DNA of 64,000 nucleotides, from assembly GCA_032358165.1 (NCBI GenBank), contig JAALGY010000012.1:1302001-1366000 (forward strand). Reading direction: 5' to 3'. Origin of the DNA: Diplosphaera chodatii. Its lineage: Eukaryota > Chlorophyta > Trebouxiophyceae > Prasiolales > Stichococcaceae. Positions 47,434 through 58,584 of this stretch are shown here, piece after piece. The position numbers and the translations under genes are program-made. Each line of letters opens with the position of its first letter. The stretch's first letter is position 1. The notes beneath the pieces were generated by a model, which searched no databases, was not told where the DNA came from, and saw nothing but the letters and a program-made list of their open reading frames with translations.

Positions 47434-48097
47434 TGCAGTGACATGGGCAGGCAATAGTGCAGCCGCTGGTTTCCTATACATTGCAGACGCACACAGCCTG
47501 ACGAAGCACCGGTGCGGTATCAGCGAATTGGACTTCACAGGCGTGATCACTGCCGCTGCGCGTTTTTAGGGTTGACATAAATCTGGCTGTTTAGGCCATT
47601 ACAGCTGGGGACCTTGAAGTAGGAGATGTCAGCATAGACTAGGAGCACAGGATACGAAGTTTGACCACGTAATGATAGCTTAGTCCCGCCCTTAGGGCCA
47701 ACTTGTGTTTTGGCATAGTGCTTGCAGTCAGCATGGTTTGTTGTGTTACGTCTGTAGCTGTGCTCAGGATTGCCCAACTAGCGCGCCTGTTGTTTTGAAC
47801 GCGCCATGGCGTGATGCAAGGTCGCATAAACACACAAGTCTACTGATGCTGCTCTTACTTCATTTATTGACTTTGTAGCTTTGTAACGACCTCCGCTAGC
47901 GCATGGCAACCTCGCTTCAAAGCTGCCAAGACACACACCATCATCTGCTGTTCACAGGGTGGCAGCACACCACAGCATGCAGTTGCAGATCACAGCTGGC
48001 TCAGACTGCCACAGCACTGCAGACAACCGTCAATTGACTGTCTCTGAAACCTCCTGTCCATGCCCATCCGACTACAGTACACAACAGCCGCATCTGG
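47434..48097. other. Convergent 3' intergenic region
   Basis: 664 bp between the GH5 stop (+) and the RPB5 stop (-). TGTAA occurs at 47882-47886 on the plus strand, far from the GH5 stop. No coding signal. Confidence 0.45.
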
Positions 48098-49935
48098 TCA
48101 GACGCACAGGCGGTATGTCACATAGCGCCCAGCCGTCTCTGAAGGGCGCACGATGCGGACGACCTGCAGCCACGGCAACAGCAGATGTGCACCAGAGTGT
48201 TCGGAGCACCCACGCCACTAGCGCACTTGCCACCTGCCCCTTGCAGCCTGCTGGCATGGAGGAGACAGGCCGCCAGCAGCACGATCCATCCTCCAGCTTG
48301 TTTGACAGCTCACCTGGCCGCGGGACATGCCATAGTAGCGCGCGACAGGGTCGTTGAACTGGATGCGCGGCAGCTGCGTGTCCTTGACCCTGTAGCGCTC
48401 CAGCAGGGCGCGCTTCTCGTCAGGCGTAAGCACCTGCCAGCGTGGAACACCAAAGTGATCGCTGTTTGACAACTTGTGTGACTAACACCTCACACGCAGC
48501 GCACAATGGGAGGCTCAGTAGATCCCCACCATGGTGCGTGCTTGTTCACAGTCCCACCTGGTGTTTGGGCACCAGCACATGCTGGGTGATGTTCACCAGC
48601 AGCTCTGCCTCCTGGAACACCTCGATCACATACTTGGGCGCCATCTCCGCCAGGCACTGCTTGGCAAAGGCTGTCAGCTGGACCTGCGCGACAACTGGCA
48701 GGCGCGGTTGGCACCCTGGAGGCGGGCCCTCGACATGGTGCATCCTGCCGAAGCGTATATGAACAACATTTGGGAGACTTGGTATTCAACAACAGTGTGC
48801 TGCAGTGGGCCATTCTGGGAAGGACGGCCCTTCTGAAGCACTTGTGCACTGGCAATCCGCTCCGCAGGGTTCCATACACCAGCAGATCCTCACACCTGGA
48901 CGACCATGATGGCACGCGAGACGGTCTCGTTGCGCATGCGCTCCGCATACGTCTTGATGCTCTTGACGCCCACCTTTGCGTCCTCCGCGAAGAACACGAA
49001 TATCTGCGGGGAGGCCAAGCCGTCAACTGCCTCACCCGGCCATCGGTTGGTCAACGGTTTGCCATGGAGCGGCCGTGCCGCACCCTGTGGCGCCTAGGTG
49101 CCTGCTGGCAGGCGGTGCCAGCATAGTAGTGGCTTTCATGGAATGTGGCATAGGTCTTGATGTTACATGTGTGGCGAGGACGAACGCCGCAGCAAGCGCT
49201 CATGCTGACAGCGTGCTGATGTCGCCACTAGGATGTTGCTGTTTGCCGAGAGCGCCCCCCATGGCTTGGGTAGGGGGGCGCCCATTCTGATACCAACCCG
49301 TGCCGTGTCTCATAGGCAGACGGGACTCGACTGCGGCAATGTTTAAAGTGTACAAGGGTGCACACAAACTCCATTGACCAAGGGTGCACACAGATGTGTG
49401 CACCCTTGGTCATTCAGGTGCAGCGCTCCTTTGCAGGACCGTACGGCACTATCGCTGCAGGGCATCCCGACGGCCAGTGTCGTGCAGGGCTTGCAACACG
49501 AGCAAAGCGCTCGTAGCAAGAAGGTGCGGAACAGTGTGCAGACCGTGGGTGCGAGGGACGCCAGCAGCAGCACCTGCTCGGTGGGGTCGTCCTGCTTGGG
49601 CGCCAGGATGGTGAGGTCATCCTTGCCGGGCTCCGCCCCGTACCGCTCTATGAACCCCTCCAGGTCCATCTGTAGGTCCTCCTGCAGCATGTGAACTGTC
49701 ATGCCTTATGTTGTGTGGGAGGTGATAAGATCCGCAATGCATCCTGCACAAAATGTCCAGCGGTCCTGCGGATGGCATAGTGTGAGGAGCTTGTGAATGT
49801 CAGTGGGCAGCATGGCACCTGGGCGATCAGATAGCTCCTGTCCCTGAGCATCTGCAGGCATGTGCGTCGGATGCGGAAGAACCGCAGTGCGAAGGCATTC
49901 TCTTGCTCCTGCAGCAACAGCAGAACCACTGACAT
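48098..49935 (-). CDS. RPB5: RNA polymerases I, II and III common subunit RPABC1 (RPB5)
   Basis: Minus-strand exons 49935-49819, 49681-49574, 49003-48896, 48683-48558, 48433-48314 and 48163-48098 join in phase (all introns phase 0) to 214 residues, the usual size. Landmarks: [115 protein letters not shown] and the last exon [20 protein letters not shown]. This subunit is shared by the three nuclear polymerases and forms part of the lower jaw that grips downstream DNA. The first 12 residues ([12 protein letters not shown]) are unusual for the family. The sequence ttgctgcag before GAG also looks like an acceptor, so the true start may be in a small upstream exon. Confidence 0.96.
49252..49281. 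repeat. Hairpin with 9-bp GC arms in an RPB5 intron
   Basis: Perfect inverted arms gcgcccccc (49252-49260) and ggggggcgc (49273-49281) with a 12-nt loop, inside intron 49004-49573. Confidence 0.85.
49375..49412. repeat. 38-bp near-perfect palindrome in an RPB5 intron
   Basis: Arms of 18 bp (tgaccaagggtgcacaca and its exact reverse complement) are separated by two bases. A further partial copy of the arm (caagggtgcacacaaa) lies just upstream at about 49353-49368. No flanking target-site duplication was obvious. Confidence 0.9.
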
Positions 49936-50792
49936 GTCAGCAAGATGCCAAGTGGGACCTCATGGGGCGGTCAAAAGCAGACAACTATGTAACTGCACAG
50001 CAATCACGTGTTCAATCCCACATGCTCGCACTTACACAGCTGCACATTTGGCACCTGCACCATGGCAGCCGCCGATCAAGCAGGCGCCACGGCAGAGCGC
50101 CCTGCTGGCCAGACGGCTGCCAATCAGCGTCGTCTTGGGGCCGCTGCTGCTACTGCAGACTGTGGACAAGCTGCTCCCACTCCGCAACTGTCTTGCAGCC
50201 CCCCCAGCCTGACGGGCATCTGCTTCCCTACCAGCAGCCGTTTGCTGCGTGCGGTCTATGCAACTATGAATGACAGCAGGTACCAGATCACCCACGCACT
50301 ATGCGTGACGCAGTGAGTATTTGGAGCTGATCAGGCTGCAGAGCTCGGCAACACGCATCTACATCTACAGCATGCCAGTGTGGATGTCACTTTGGACGTG
50401 GATGGCAAAAGACCGGCTTGAGCAGTTGCTGTAGCCGCGGCTCAACCTGGGCTGAACAAGGCCTCCGGACTGATGGTTGCGTCTGCACCTGATCACACTG
50501 CAAACTGAAGTTCTGGCAATCAGGGCGACAACAACCTGCATGAAATGCAGATGTCTCTCGCATTCGTCGTTTCCGGTGGCTGTATCCAGTATGACATCGC
50601 TTACGGTGATGTAAGTTCAGCACAGGATCGCATGCTTCAATTGCAGCTTGCCTGCATGCTGCAGTGAAGCTGATCATACGCCCAGCTGCGGCATGCATGA
50701 CGGCAGCCGCCAGCGATGGTGCATACAGCATGTCATGCTGGCCTGAAGCAGGGCATATGTCAGTTGGGTGATCACTGTATCAACAGCTTGTC
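49936..50792. promoter_or_regulatory. Divergent promoter region RPB5 / TTL-family gene
   Basis: 857 bp between the modelled starts of RPB5 (-) and the TTL-like gene (+). Promoters and possible non-coding or short first exons of either gene would lie here. No domain is recognisable in its open frames. Confidence 0.45.
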
Positions 50793-53516
50793 ATGGTCTG
50801 GTGGGATGAGCGTATCACGACAAATGGCCACACAGAGCCTGCGAATCGCCCCGACGCCGATAGTGACGAGGATGTCAGTGCCATCACAAACACGACCGCG
50901 CGGCCCCTGCATGCCAGCGTCGATCTCGACGACGAGTATCTGAGGTGATGTGTCATGCTGCTTATGATGCAGCAGGATGCCATGTGCCAGTTCTCTCACA
51001 TGTTGACATGCAAGAAACCGGACCTAATGCATACAGTCTTGAGGTGCATGCCTGTGAGACTCGAGCGGGACCACTGTGCAGGCAGCTGGTGATCGAGGGC
51101 CTGCAGCGGCGGCAGCCGGCATGGCGGGTCACGGCGGACACGGGAAGCGGCGAGAGCGTGACGTCTGCAGCGGAGACCAGCGACCTGCACTGGGGGGAGT
51201 ACGAGCGCATGGACTGGGAGCGCATCCATGAAGGTGCACGACAAAACCTTGCAATACCCAGCTGCTACCAACGGCATGATGCAGCACGAAACATCCTGGT
51301 TGTTCTGTGATCGAGAAGCGAAGCCGACTGGCCACAGTGTAGGCACAACAACTGGCCCATGCTGCAGGCGATCAGGCAGCGAGCTGCTACTGCATGCGCA
51401 AGGGGCTGATCCGCAAGGCGCACCTCGCGCACAACATGAAGAAGTGGGCCGCCAAGCACCCCGGCGGCGCGCTGGCCGGCGCAGTGCCTGAAACATACAT
51501 CCTGTCAGTCGATGACGAGGACTACATCGATGAGGCGCTGTGCGACCTGCCAGAGGTGCAGCCACCCGAGCACTCTCACGGCAGAATCATGCAAACGCGC
51601 TGTTTATTGCGTCCTTCAGCAGCATGCGTGGCTTGCGACTTGTTGCCTCATGCTCTTGTTTTGCTGTATGCTATGACGGGCAGCACGTAATTGCCGTGGT
51701 TTGGTGTACAGCAGGTTCGAGATATGGAGCCAGGGTCAGCAGTCTGGATTGTGAAGCCGTCTATCACCAACCAGGGCGCAGGCATAGCGGTGATTGACAG
51801 CTGCCCTGGCCTGCGGTCAGTCCTTGAAGGTGCAAAATGGCATTGTGATACAGTGCGGCTTTGAAGCCTCACGCTACGCCATGGCAGAACGTACATGCTG
51901 TCGTTAAACCTGTGTTAATCTGGTACATGCTCCTAGAGTTGCGCAACAAGGATGTGCAATGCAGCTCAGGGGCGCCAGATCTGAGGGAGTGGGTGGTGCA
52001 GCGCTATGTTTGCAACCCTCTTCTGGTGGGTGGGCGCAAGTTCCACATCCGGGCGTACGTGCTGTGCGTCGGTGCGCTTCGTATCTCTACATCACCTGCC
52101 AAGTCGACATCGATTGTACGAGCAGTACATGATACGATGTAATGCAAGGGAGCTCCGTCACGCTGGCTGTGATGGTGCAGGAAAGCTCCGGGTGCATGTG
52201 TACAGTGAGATGCTGGCGCTTTTTGCAAGTGACCCCTATGATGCCAGCCTCAGCGACCTGTCCAACCTGGCAGCGCATCTGACCAACACCTGCCGGCAGA
52301 CAGACGCTGCTGAGGGCAATGGTTCAGCAGCGGAGGGAGGCAGGGCTGGATCAGCAGGGGCAGCAGGGCAGGCAGCAGCGCCGCCCCGCGACCCATACAC
52401 AGCAGCGCAGCAGTCTGCCAGAGGCGCCGGCTGCAGCGACTACAGCGAGGCAGATGTCGTGCGGCTGCTGTCGGAGTTGCCCAAGGTGATGATGACAATC
52501 TGCACGCCATCTGGGCTGAAGGTGCACACCTGAATGTGGTGATTTGTGCGAGATATGGGGAGATCGGCTCGCTCACCAAGCATCATGCAGCTGCAGGCAT
52601 TAGCGGCAGAGGGCATGCCGCTTGCTGAAGCGTACGACCGGGTGGACTCGCTCAGGCAGCAGTGCTTTGCTGTCATCGGTCCGCACCCCAGGCTGTTTGC
52701 CGATGCCATCTGATTGTTGTATTATGTGTTCCGTTGTGGCATCGAACGTGCTGCAACAGCTCAAATCAAGCACCCCAACACCTGCGGCCAGGAGCGCCGC
52801 AGATGGGTGCAGGGCAGTGACGTGGTCGTGTCCATCTGCTAGTAGGCGAATGCCTGGAGGCGGTATCGCATGAGCTCACATTCTTTCCGCTGCCACGCTG
52901 CTTTGAGCTCTTCGGCTTCGATCTGATGGTGGATGCGGACTGGCGTGTGTGGCTGCTTGAGGCGAATGCCGAGCCCGACTTTGGCCAGGTGGGTCAATCA
53001 GAAGTGCCCGCCTCGTACCTGTTTTGAAAGAGGACGAAGTAGCACCACGCTGCCATGTCTTGCAGAGTGCTGCTGGGCGCAAACGGTGCACGCACCAGTG
53101 AATACATACTTCGTTCGCAGAGAGTATCCATCATCAGTGGCTTGTAATTCTGGCTTCAACTGCAGACCGGAGAACGACTGAAGGGACTTGTTGCCGGCGT
53201 TGTGGATGGAACCCTTCAGTTGGTGGCAGACCCGATGGCAACAGGGCACCTACCCGACAACTTGGCACATGCACCAGCCGCTGTTTGCGAATCAGGGCCT
53301 AGCAACGGTGTGCGACCAGCTGCTTGTGTAGCGGCGGCAGCTGCTGTGGGCACTGGATCAGCAGGAGAGTCAGGCAGCGGTAGCAGGACGGACCTGGAAT
53401 CCATGGACAGTGCACACTCTGGTTCAGCAGCATTGGCCGCTGCGCACTTCGTGGAAGTGTTCAGTAGCAGGAGAGGGGCCGTATCGCAGGGCCCGTCTGG
53501 CATCCGGATGTTATGA
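50793..53516 (+). CDS. Tubulin-tyrosine-ligase (TTL/TTLL) family protein
   Basis: Nine exons join in phase to 525 residues: 50793-50944, 51082-51233, 51380-51555, 51715-51829, 51970-52071, 52181-52485, 52597-52678, 52846-52988 and 53166-53516. The ATP-grasp core of TTL enzymes is visible in order: CMRKGLIRKAHLAHNMKKW, PETYILSVDDED, the ATP-binding VWIVKPSITNQGAGIAVID, VVQRYVCNPLLVGGRKFHIR, SNLAAHLTN, and FELFGFDLMVDADWRVWLLE followed by ANAEPDFGQ with the metal-binding Glu/Asn. Between AAHLTN and the next helix is a low-complexity Ala/Gly insert of about 60 residues. Family members ligate Tyr, Glu or Gly to tubulin tails or other proteins; which one is not visible. The N-terminus (MVWWDERITT, acidic) is the least certain part. 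The last exon extends 100 residues past the core and is Ser/Gly/Ala-rich. Confidence 0.87.
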
Positions 53517-53865
53517 AGTTAGCAGATAGGTCAATACGTTGTAAGTGAGCACCTCAGTGAGCTCGACTGTAAGGCCAGTGTTCAGCGGAAGGTCAGGAAT
53601 GCCTGCCCTGCAGCGAACCCCGGACTGGCAACAGCAAACATGCGCCAACTGCACGCCTCCATCATCATCGCGCTGCAGTGCTACCGGCATGCACTCGTGG
53701 GGTTCGTGCATGCTCTCGCCCACCACGTGATGCTGTAGCATCGCACAGATCGGCTCTTCAGGTTTGCACTCCAGTGGATTGGAGCGACGAGGCAATCAAC
53801 TGGCTCAGCCTGGTGTTGCTGACATCGAACCAACCACCAAGAGTCTGGTTTGTCTTTCAGCAGCA
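53517..53865. other. Intergenic region TTL-like / uS15m
   Basis: 349 bp between same-strand genes, containing the TGTAA motif above and the promoter/5' UTR of the uS15m gene. No other coding signal. Confidence 0.5.
53540..53544 (+). terminator. TGTAA poly(A) signal after the TTL-like gene
   Basis: The green-algal poly(A) motif TGTAA lies 24 bases after the stop codon at 53514-53516. Confidence 0.55.
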
Positions 53866-55151
53866 ATGCAGGCACTGTTGCGGCAGGCAGGCGAGCCTGC
53901 GCTGCTGGCTCTTGCACGAGGCTGCGCCCTGGCAGCCAGAGCATTTGCGCCAGGCCAGCATGCGGCTTGCAGCGTTGTAGCGCGGCACCTAGCGACGTCG
54001 GCTCAAGACGGCGCATCTGCTACCGATGAGGCATCGCGCGAGTCTGACAGTCAGCAGGCGTCGTCGCCCGGGAGTGGTATCGGCAGCAGCCGTGGTGGCG
54101 GTGACGCTGGCTCCAGCGGTGAAGGCGGCAGCAGGCATGGACCGCCCGGCAAGCCCGGCTACCCGCACCGGTTCAACCAGCCATACAGCCCGGACATCCG
54201 GCGCTTCGTACATCAGCTGGAGAAGGAGCGGCAGCCGCCGCTAACTCACTCCCTGCTGCAGGGCGGCAGCGCCATGGGACAGGCGCCTGAGTCAGAGGGG
54301 CTGCCGCCGCCTCGTTTGGACCTCGTCCAACAGGTGGGCCCCGAAAAGTGTACTGCATGCCGTCGTGGGCAGGCTCATCGTGAGTTCCATCCCTGCTCCT
54401 TCCCGAACAGCACGTGTTTCATCAGCCCGCAAGTCATGGCAGCCGGACGTCTGATGTTCTAAGTGGCACTACTGCAGTACCTGTCAGAGGAGACAGCGTC
54501 GACAGCCGAGCAACGGGCGGTAGCGCTGCGGCAGGCAATGCTCGACTTCCAGCGCTTTGATGGTGACACTGGATCCTCAGAAGTGCAGGGTGAGCTGCAA
54601 GCGCACTTCGCATCAGCTTGAGTTTGCGCGCACTTGACCAGAATGCACCTGTATCCTGGAAGATTGCCCATGGAACCACAGTTGCCACATATTGACATAT
54701 GTTTGCGCTGCAGTGGCGCGGCTGACGACGCGCATCACCCAGCTGGCAGAGCACATGCGGATTCACAAAAAGGACTATGCCAGCCGCCGCGGCCTGGAGG
54801 CTGTCATCGCCCAAAGACGAGCGCTGCTGCAGTACCTGCGGCGCAAGGACTTTGGAGCCTATGCGCAGCTCATCAGCCGTTTGGGCCTGCGTGACACCTA
54901 CGCCAAACTGGTGAGTCTCGTTTCCGTCGCTTGGAAGGCCAAACACAGTATGTGTGAGTGCTCAGGGCTTGTAACCCGTGACATGGACTGCAGCCTTGAA
55001 CCGGCCGCTTGTAAGGAACAACCAGAAGCTGCTTGGTGGAGACTGGTGCCTGAACCGCATGCAGGACCGGATTACACTGCAGATCCAGCAGCGGCGGCAG
55101 CGCGGCCCCAGCAAACCTCGCCGTGGTGGCAACAAGAAGAGGCGCCGCTGA
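53866..55151 (+). CDS. Mitochondrial small-subunit ribosomal protein uS15
   Basis: Exons 53866-54333, 54478-54589, 54714-54914 and 54994-55151 join in phase to 312 residues. The first 45 residues (Arg/Ala-rich, ending ARHLATSAQ) are a mitochondrial presequence. A Gly/Ser-rich linker follows, then [19 protein letters not shown]. The uS15 core is [40 protein letters not shown] and [20 protein letters not shown], ending RLGLR. It binds the central domain of small-subunit rRNA. A very basic C-terminal extension of about 55 residues (ending [13 protein letters not shown]) is encoded by the last exon. It needs donor 54915 (GTCTCG); the stronger-looking GTGAGT five bases earlier would give a stop after one codon. 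Bacterial uS15 is about 89 residues, so both ends are extended. Confidence 0.93.
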
Positions 55152-55654
55152 CGTGCTGACCGCTGTTGCCTCTGTTAAATGTGTTCATTCCCGCACTCCA
55201 GTTGTGGAGCTGATTCAACAGCCATGACTATCAACATATATGTAAGCACCATTTCATGGATTACCTTCATTCGGGTATGCTGACAGGTAGACTTTGTGTA
55301 AGCAGAGTCAGGCCATGCTCAGTGCATAGCGACAGTGGACATGCAGAGCCATGCAACTGCCTAGTTGTGTCTCAAAGCTGCATCATTTGACCCAGATGCC
55401 CGAGAAGCCCCGCACAACCCTGTGGTATGATAATGCGTCAATCCCGGCTCTGCACGTCACATGGAGTGCATGCGATGGGCCCAGCCGCACAGCGCTCCAG
55501 GCTTGCAGGACGCCTCCCAGCCCAGTTTGCGGCTTGTGAGGCACCTGGGGGGCATCTGCAGTGCGGCATGCCTGCGGCAACAGGGGGCAGCTGTCACCTT
55601 TTAGTCAACTGGAACAGTTGCTCTTATGGCATGAGGCGACTCGATGCGGACCTA
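55152..55654. other. Convergent 3' intergenic region
   Basis: 503 bp between uS15m (+) and the next minus-strand gene. Apart from TGTAA at 55241 nothing is recognisable. Confidence 0.5.
55241..55245 (+). terminator. TGTAA poly(A) signal after uS15m
   Basis: TGTAA lies 90 bases after the TGA stop at 55149-55151, in an A/T-richer stretch. Confidence 0.55.
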
Positions 55655-57893
55655 CTACTCGTTACTTGTGAACACGATCGGAACTCCACAGCGCACCTTG
55701 ACCACTGTGGCTACGAGTATGGCAGGCATTGGCACCAATGCTACAACCTCCGCCACTGCTGTGCTGGCATTGGGAGGTTGCGCTGCCAGTGCCTGTTGCT
55801 GCTGCTTTGATTGCTGCTTCTGCTGCTGACTCCCCTTGACTTCATCTGGTACCTGGGCATCCGCACTGTCCTGCTCCAATATGTGAATGCCATGCTGCTT
55901 GGCTGCTTCCGCGTCCTGTTTAAGACGACGGTGGAGCACCAGTAGTGACGCCAGCAACCGTGCCGGATGGCAATCGTGGCACACCTGCGGACAGCCTAAT
56001 TGACAGTTGATGCGTAGACTGTGGCCATGCACAGGCAGTGTGTACATGATGCCCTAATGGCCAACCCGAAGTGGCACAGGTGTATCAGTGTTACTTGCGC
56101 TGTTGCTACATGTATTGGCTCGCATGCAACCTGAGGTGAGGATGATCAGTTGGACAATGAGACATGGACACTCACGTCGAGGATGCGGGAGTCGACCAGC
56201 GCAGCGGCGGGCGTACCCAGCGGCCGCCACCAGCGGTCATTGCTGTACACCCGGAGCGCAAGCCCCAGCTTCGGCAACCTTTTCAGCGGGGCCTGGCAGG
56301 AAGTGCAGGTTGTCATCAGACGCTGCCGCAGGCAACATCACCGAGCAGCCATCCTGCGCAGCTGCTGACTGCGTCCTGTGCACGCTCTGACCATACATAC
56401 TCGAGATTGGTAAGCGTACCCAATGTGCAGGGAACTGCAGCATGCGGGTGCAGAACTGCTCCATCTGCTTGGCCGTTGGCTGTGCATACTTGCTGTCATC
56501 ACGGACCACACGACGCACCCGCAGCATATCGCAAAGCGCCGGCTTCAATTGCCTGCACCATATCACAGACAGGGCGTTGTTGCTCTTGCTATTGATTGCA
56601 CGCAGGCCCTGCTGTCGAGCTCGGCACTCCCAATGGCATGGCACATCACAGATGGCCAGCAGCGCCAGGGTTCTGCTTTGCAAGGCATTGAGGCGGAGGT
56701 GCCCTGATGCCACCTTACATTAAGCATGCTATGTATGGAATTGCAGCAATGATGAACAGCTCACTCTGCCGTGGTGTTTTGGTGCACGACAGATGCCCGC
56801 CGTTCTGCTGCCACCCTCACGTCCAGATGACAGAATGCCTGCTGTATGTCCTTCAGCATGGATAGACAGAAAAGTGCATGCCTGGCCGGAAGTAGGCATG
56901 CTGCAGTTCCTGAGGTTGGCCATATTTCCAGCAATTACCGCAGGGTTGCCACGGATGTGCAGCACGCCGTCATCAGACAGGCCCCCTTCGCTCCAGGCTG
57001 TGGCAACCGTCCCCGTGTCTGACGAAACATACTCGACTCGTGATATGCCCTGCACCCACAGCGAGGATGTTACGATGAACACCTGCTCTGTGGACCAGGC
57101 GTCTTTGCGACAGCTGGTGACACAAAGGTCGCTTGTGCATGCTGCTCACCATGTGGTGTCATTTGATAGGGCACGCTGCTGACCCCAAAAGCTATTACAT
57201 TGCGCACCTGGATGTAAAACATGTAGTGGGCTGGGTGCAACCGGATGTCCAGGTCTTTGAGCCTGTCCTTGTTGATGGCCACAGATGTGCGCAGGGCCGG
57301 CTCCAGCGCCGCCAGCGCCCGCCTCACATCCTCGGCGCGCTCGTGCTCCCGCGGCCAGTCGTCAAGGTCCTCAAGGTTGTTGGCAAGTAGGTTGCGAATG
57401 GGTATGCAATTTGTGAAATGATGTATAGTATGTAGGGGAGGTGGGTGCGCAAGACCGTGTGCAACGAACGAATGATCTTCACTGGAAAGCTGGCTGTTCC
57501 GCCCGGTGTGGTGGTCTAGCTTTAGCAGCGCATGCAGCATGGCATGCTCACCACCAGGACGTTGGCACCATATTTCTGCTTCGCTGCTGCAATCCGGTCG
57601 CTGATAAACTGGCGGAGCAGCACCCGTTGCTGTAGCGGGTTGCCCTTTGCGCTGGGAGCAAACAGGTGGCCCAGCCTGCTGTCGCCGTGCACAAGAAGGT
57701 GCTTGTCGGCAGGCTGCTGATCATCTGAGCTTTGAGAATTTTGCCCATGGTCGACAGCCTCGTCTTGTGCTTGCACAGATTGCGGCGCGTTCGACTGGAT
57801 CTCAGATTGTCGAGTGTCATCAGGTACACACTCCCCGGAATGTTGGCAGACTCCAACATCGTGATCGCGACTCTGATCCATACTGTCTGTCAT
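55655..57893 (-). CDS. Unrecognised protein, six exons
   Basis: Minus-strand exons 57893-57552, 57369-57208, 57049-56939, 56608-56420, 56292-56176 and 55984-55655 are all phase 0 and give 416 residues. The first 70 residues are acidic and Gln/Ser-rich. The middle is conserved-looking and soluble: HLLVHGDSRLGHLFAPSAKG, DLDDWPREHERAEDVRRAL, DLDIRLHPAHYMFYIQ, VEYVSSDTGTVATAW, LHIRGNPA, CDMLRVRRVVRDDSKYAQP, RVYSNDRWWRPLG, and VCHDCHPARLLASLLVLHRR with a Cys-x-x-Cys. A Gln-rich stretch and a hydrophobic tail end the protein. No family is recognised. The acceptor before DLDDWP (ccttgag) is pyrimidine-poor, so an alternative exon edge is possible. Confidence 0.6.
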
Positions 57894-58584
57894 ACGCTTA
57901 TTGACATGGCAAACATGTTGTAAGGTTGGCAAGCCCTGCTCCGTTTGTGCACACCGTAGTTCGTCCTGGCACGTGGACGGGCAATTCCAAGATTATGTAA
58001 ATTGGACCTGGATATTGCCCTGAGACTTCACGACTGGCCCCACCAATTGCTTCTGCCTGTTTGCAAAATAGATTAGCTATGAACTTTCCATGATCCATCC
58101 AGAACATATGCAGTCACATCGCAATCTACTCCAGACGACGCACAAGCATGTACACAAAGCGGCAAGCCAAATGCCGCACACACATGCATACATGGTCATA
58201 TTGAGATAAGGTGATGAGGTACATCCCAGCATGCAATTGCATATGCAACACACTCTCTGCTACGGCTAGGACGTATAAATAGTTGCACACTGTAGCCCTG
58301 CTCACTGCCCATTCGAAACACGGTATCTTCACGGCAGACTGTCTAAGCAGCCGCTGACATGACTTCCGACACATTGCAGTTGACTTGCTGGGGTTCCCTG
58401 GCGGTCTGTGCATTCCCTACATGACGCCTGCATCTGGCAGCTTGTCAGAGTCTACGTGTTGAGCGGCTTGTGTCGGCTGCGACGGTCGTGCATGACATGC
58501 TCGTTGTCTATCAGCAGTGCCTCCACTGCCTCCTGCGCAACATACCCCTGCAGAGGCAGCAGACGCCTCTAAGCCCTCAACTGG
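57894..58584. other. Intergenic region between minus-strand genes
   Basis: 691 bp holding the promoter of the unrecognised gene and the 3' UTR of the MFS gene. A/T-richer than average (58050-58300); no coding signal. Confidence 0.45.
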
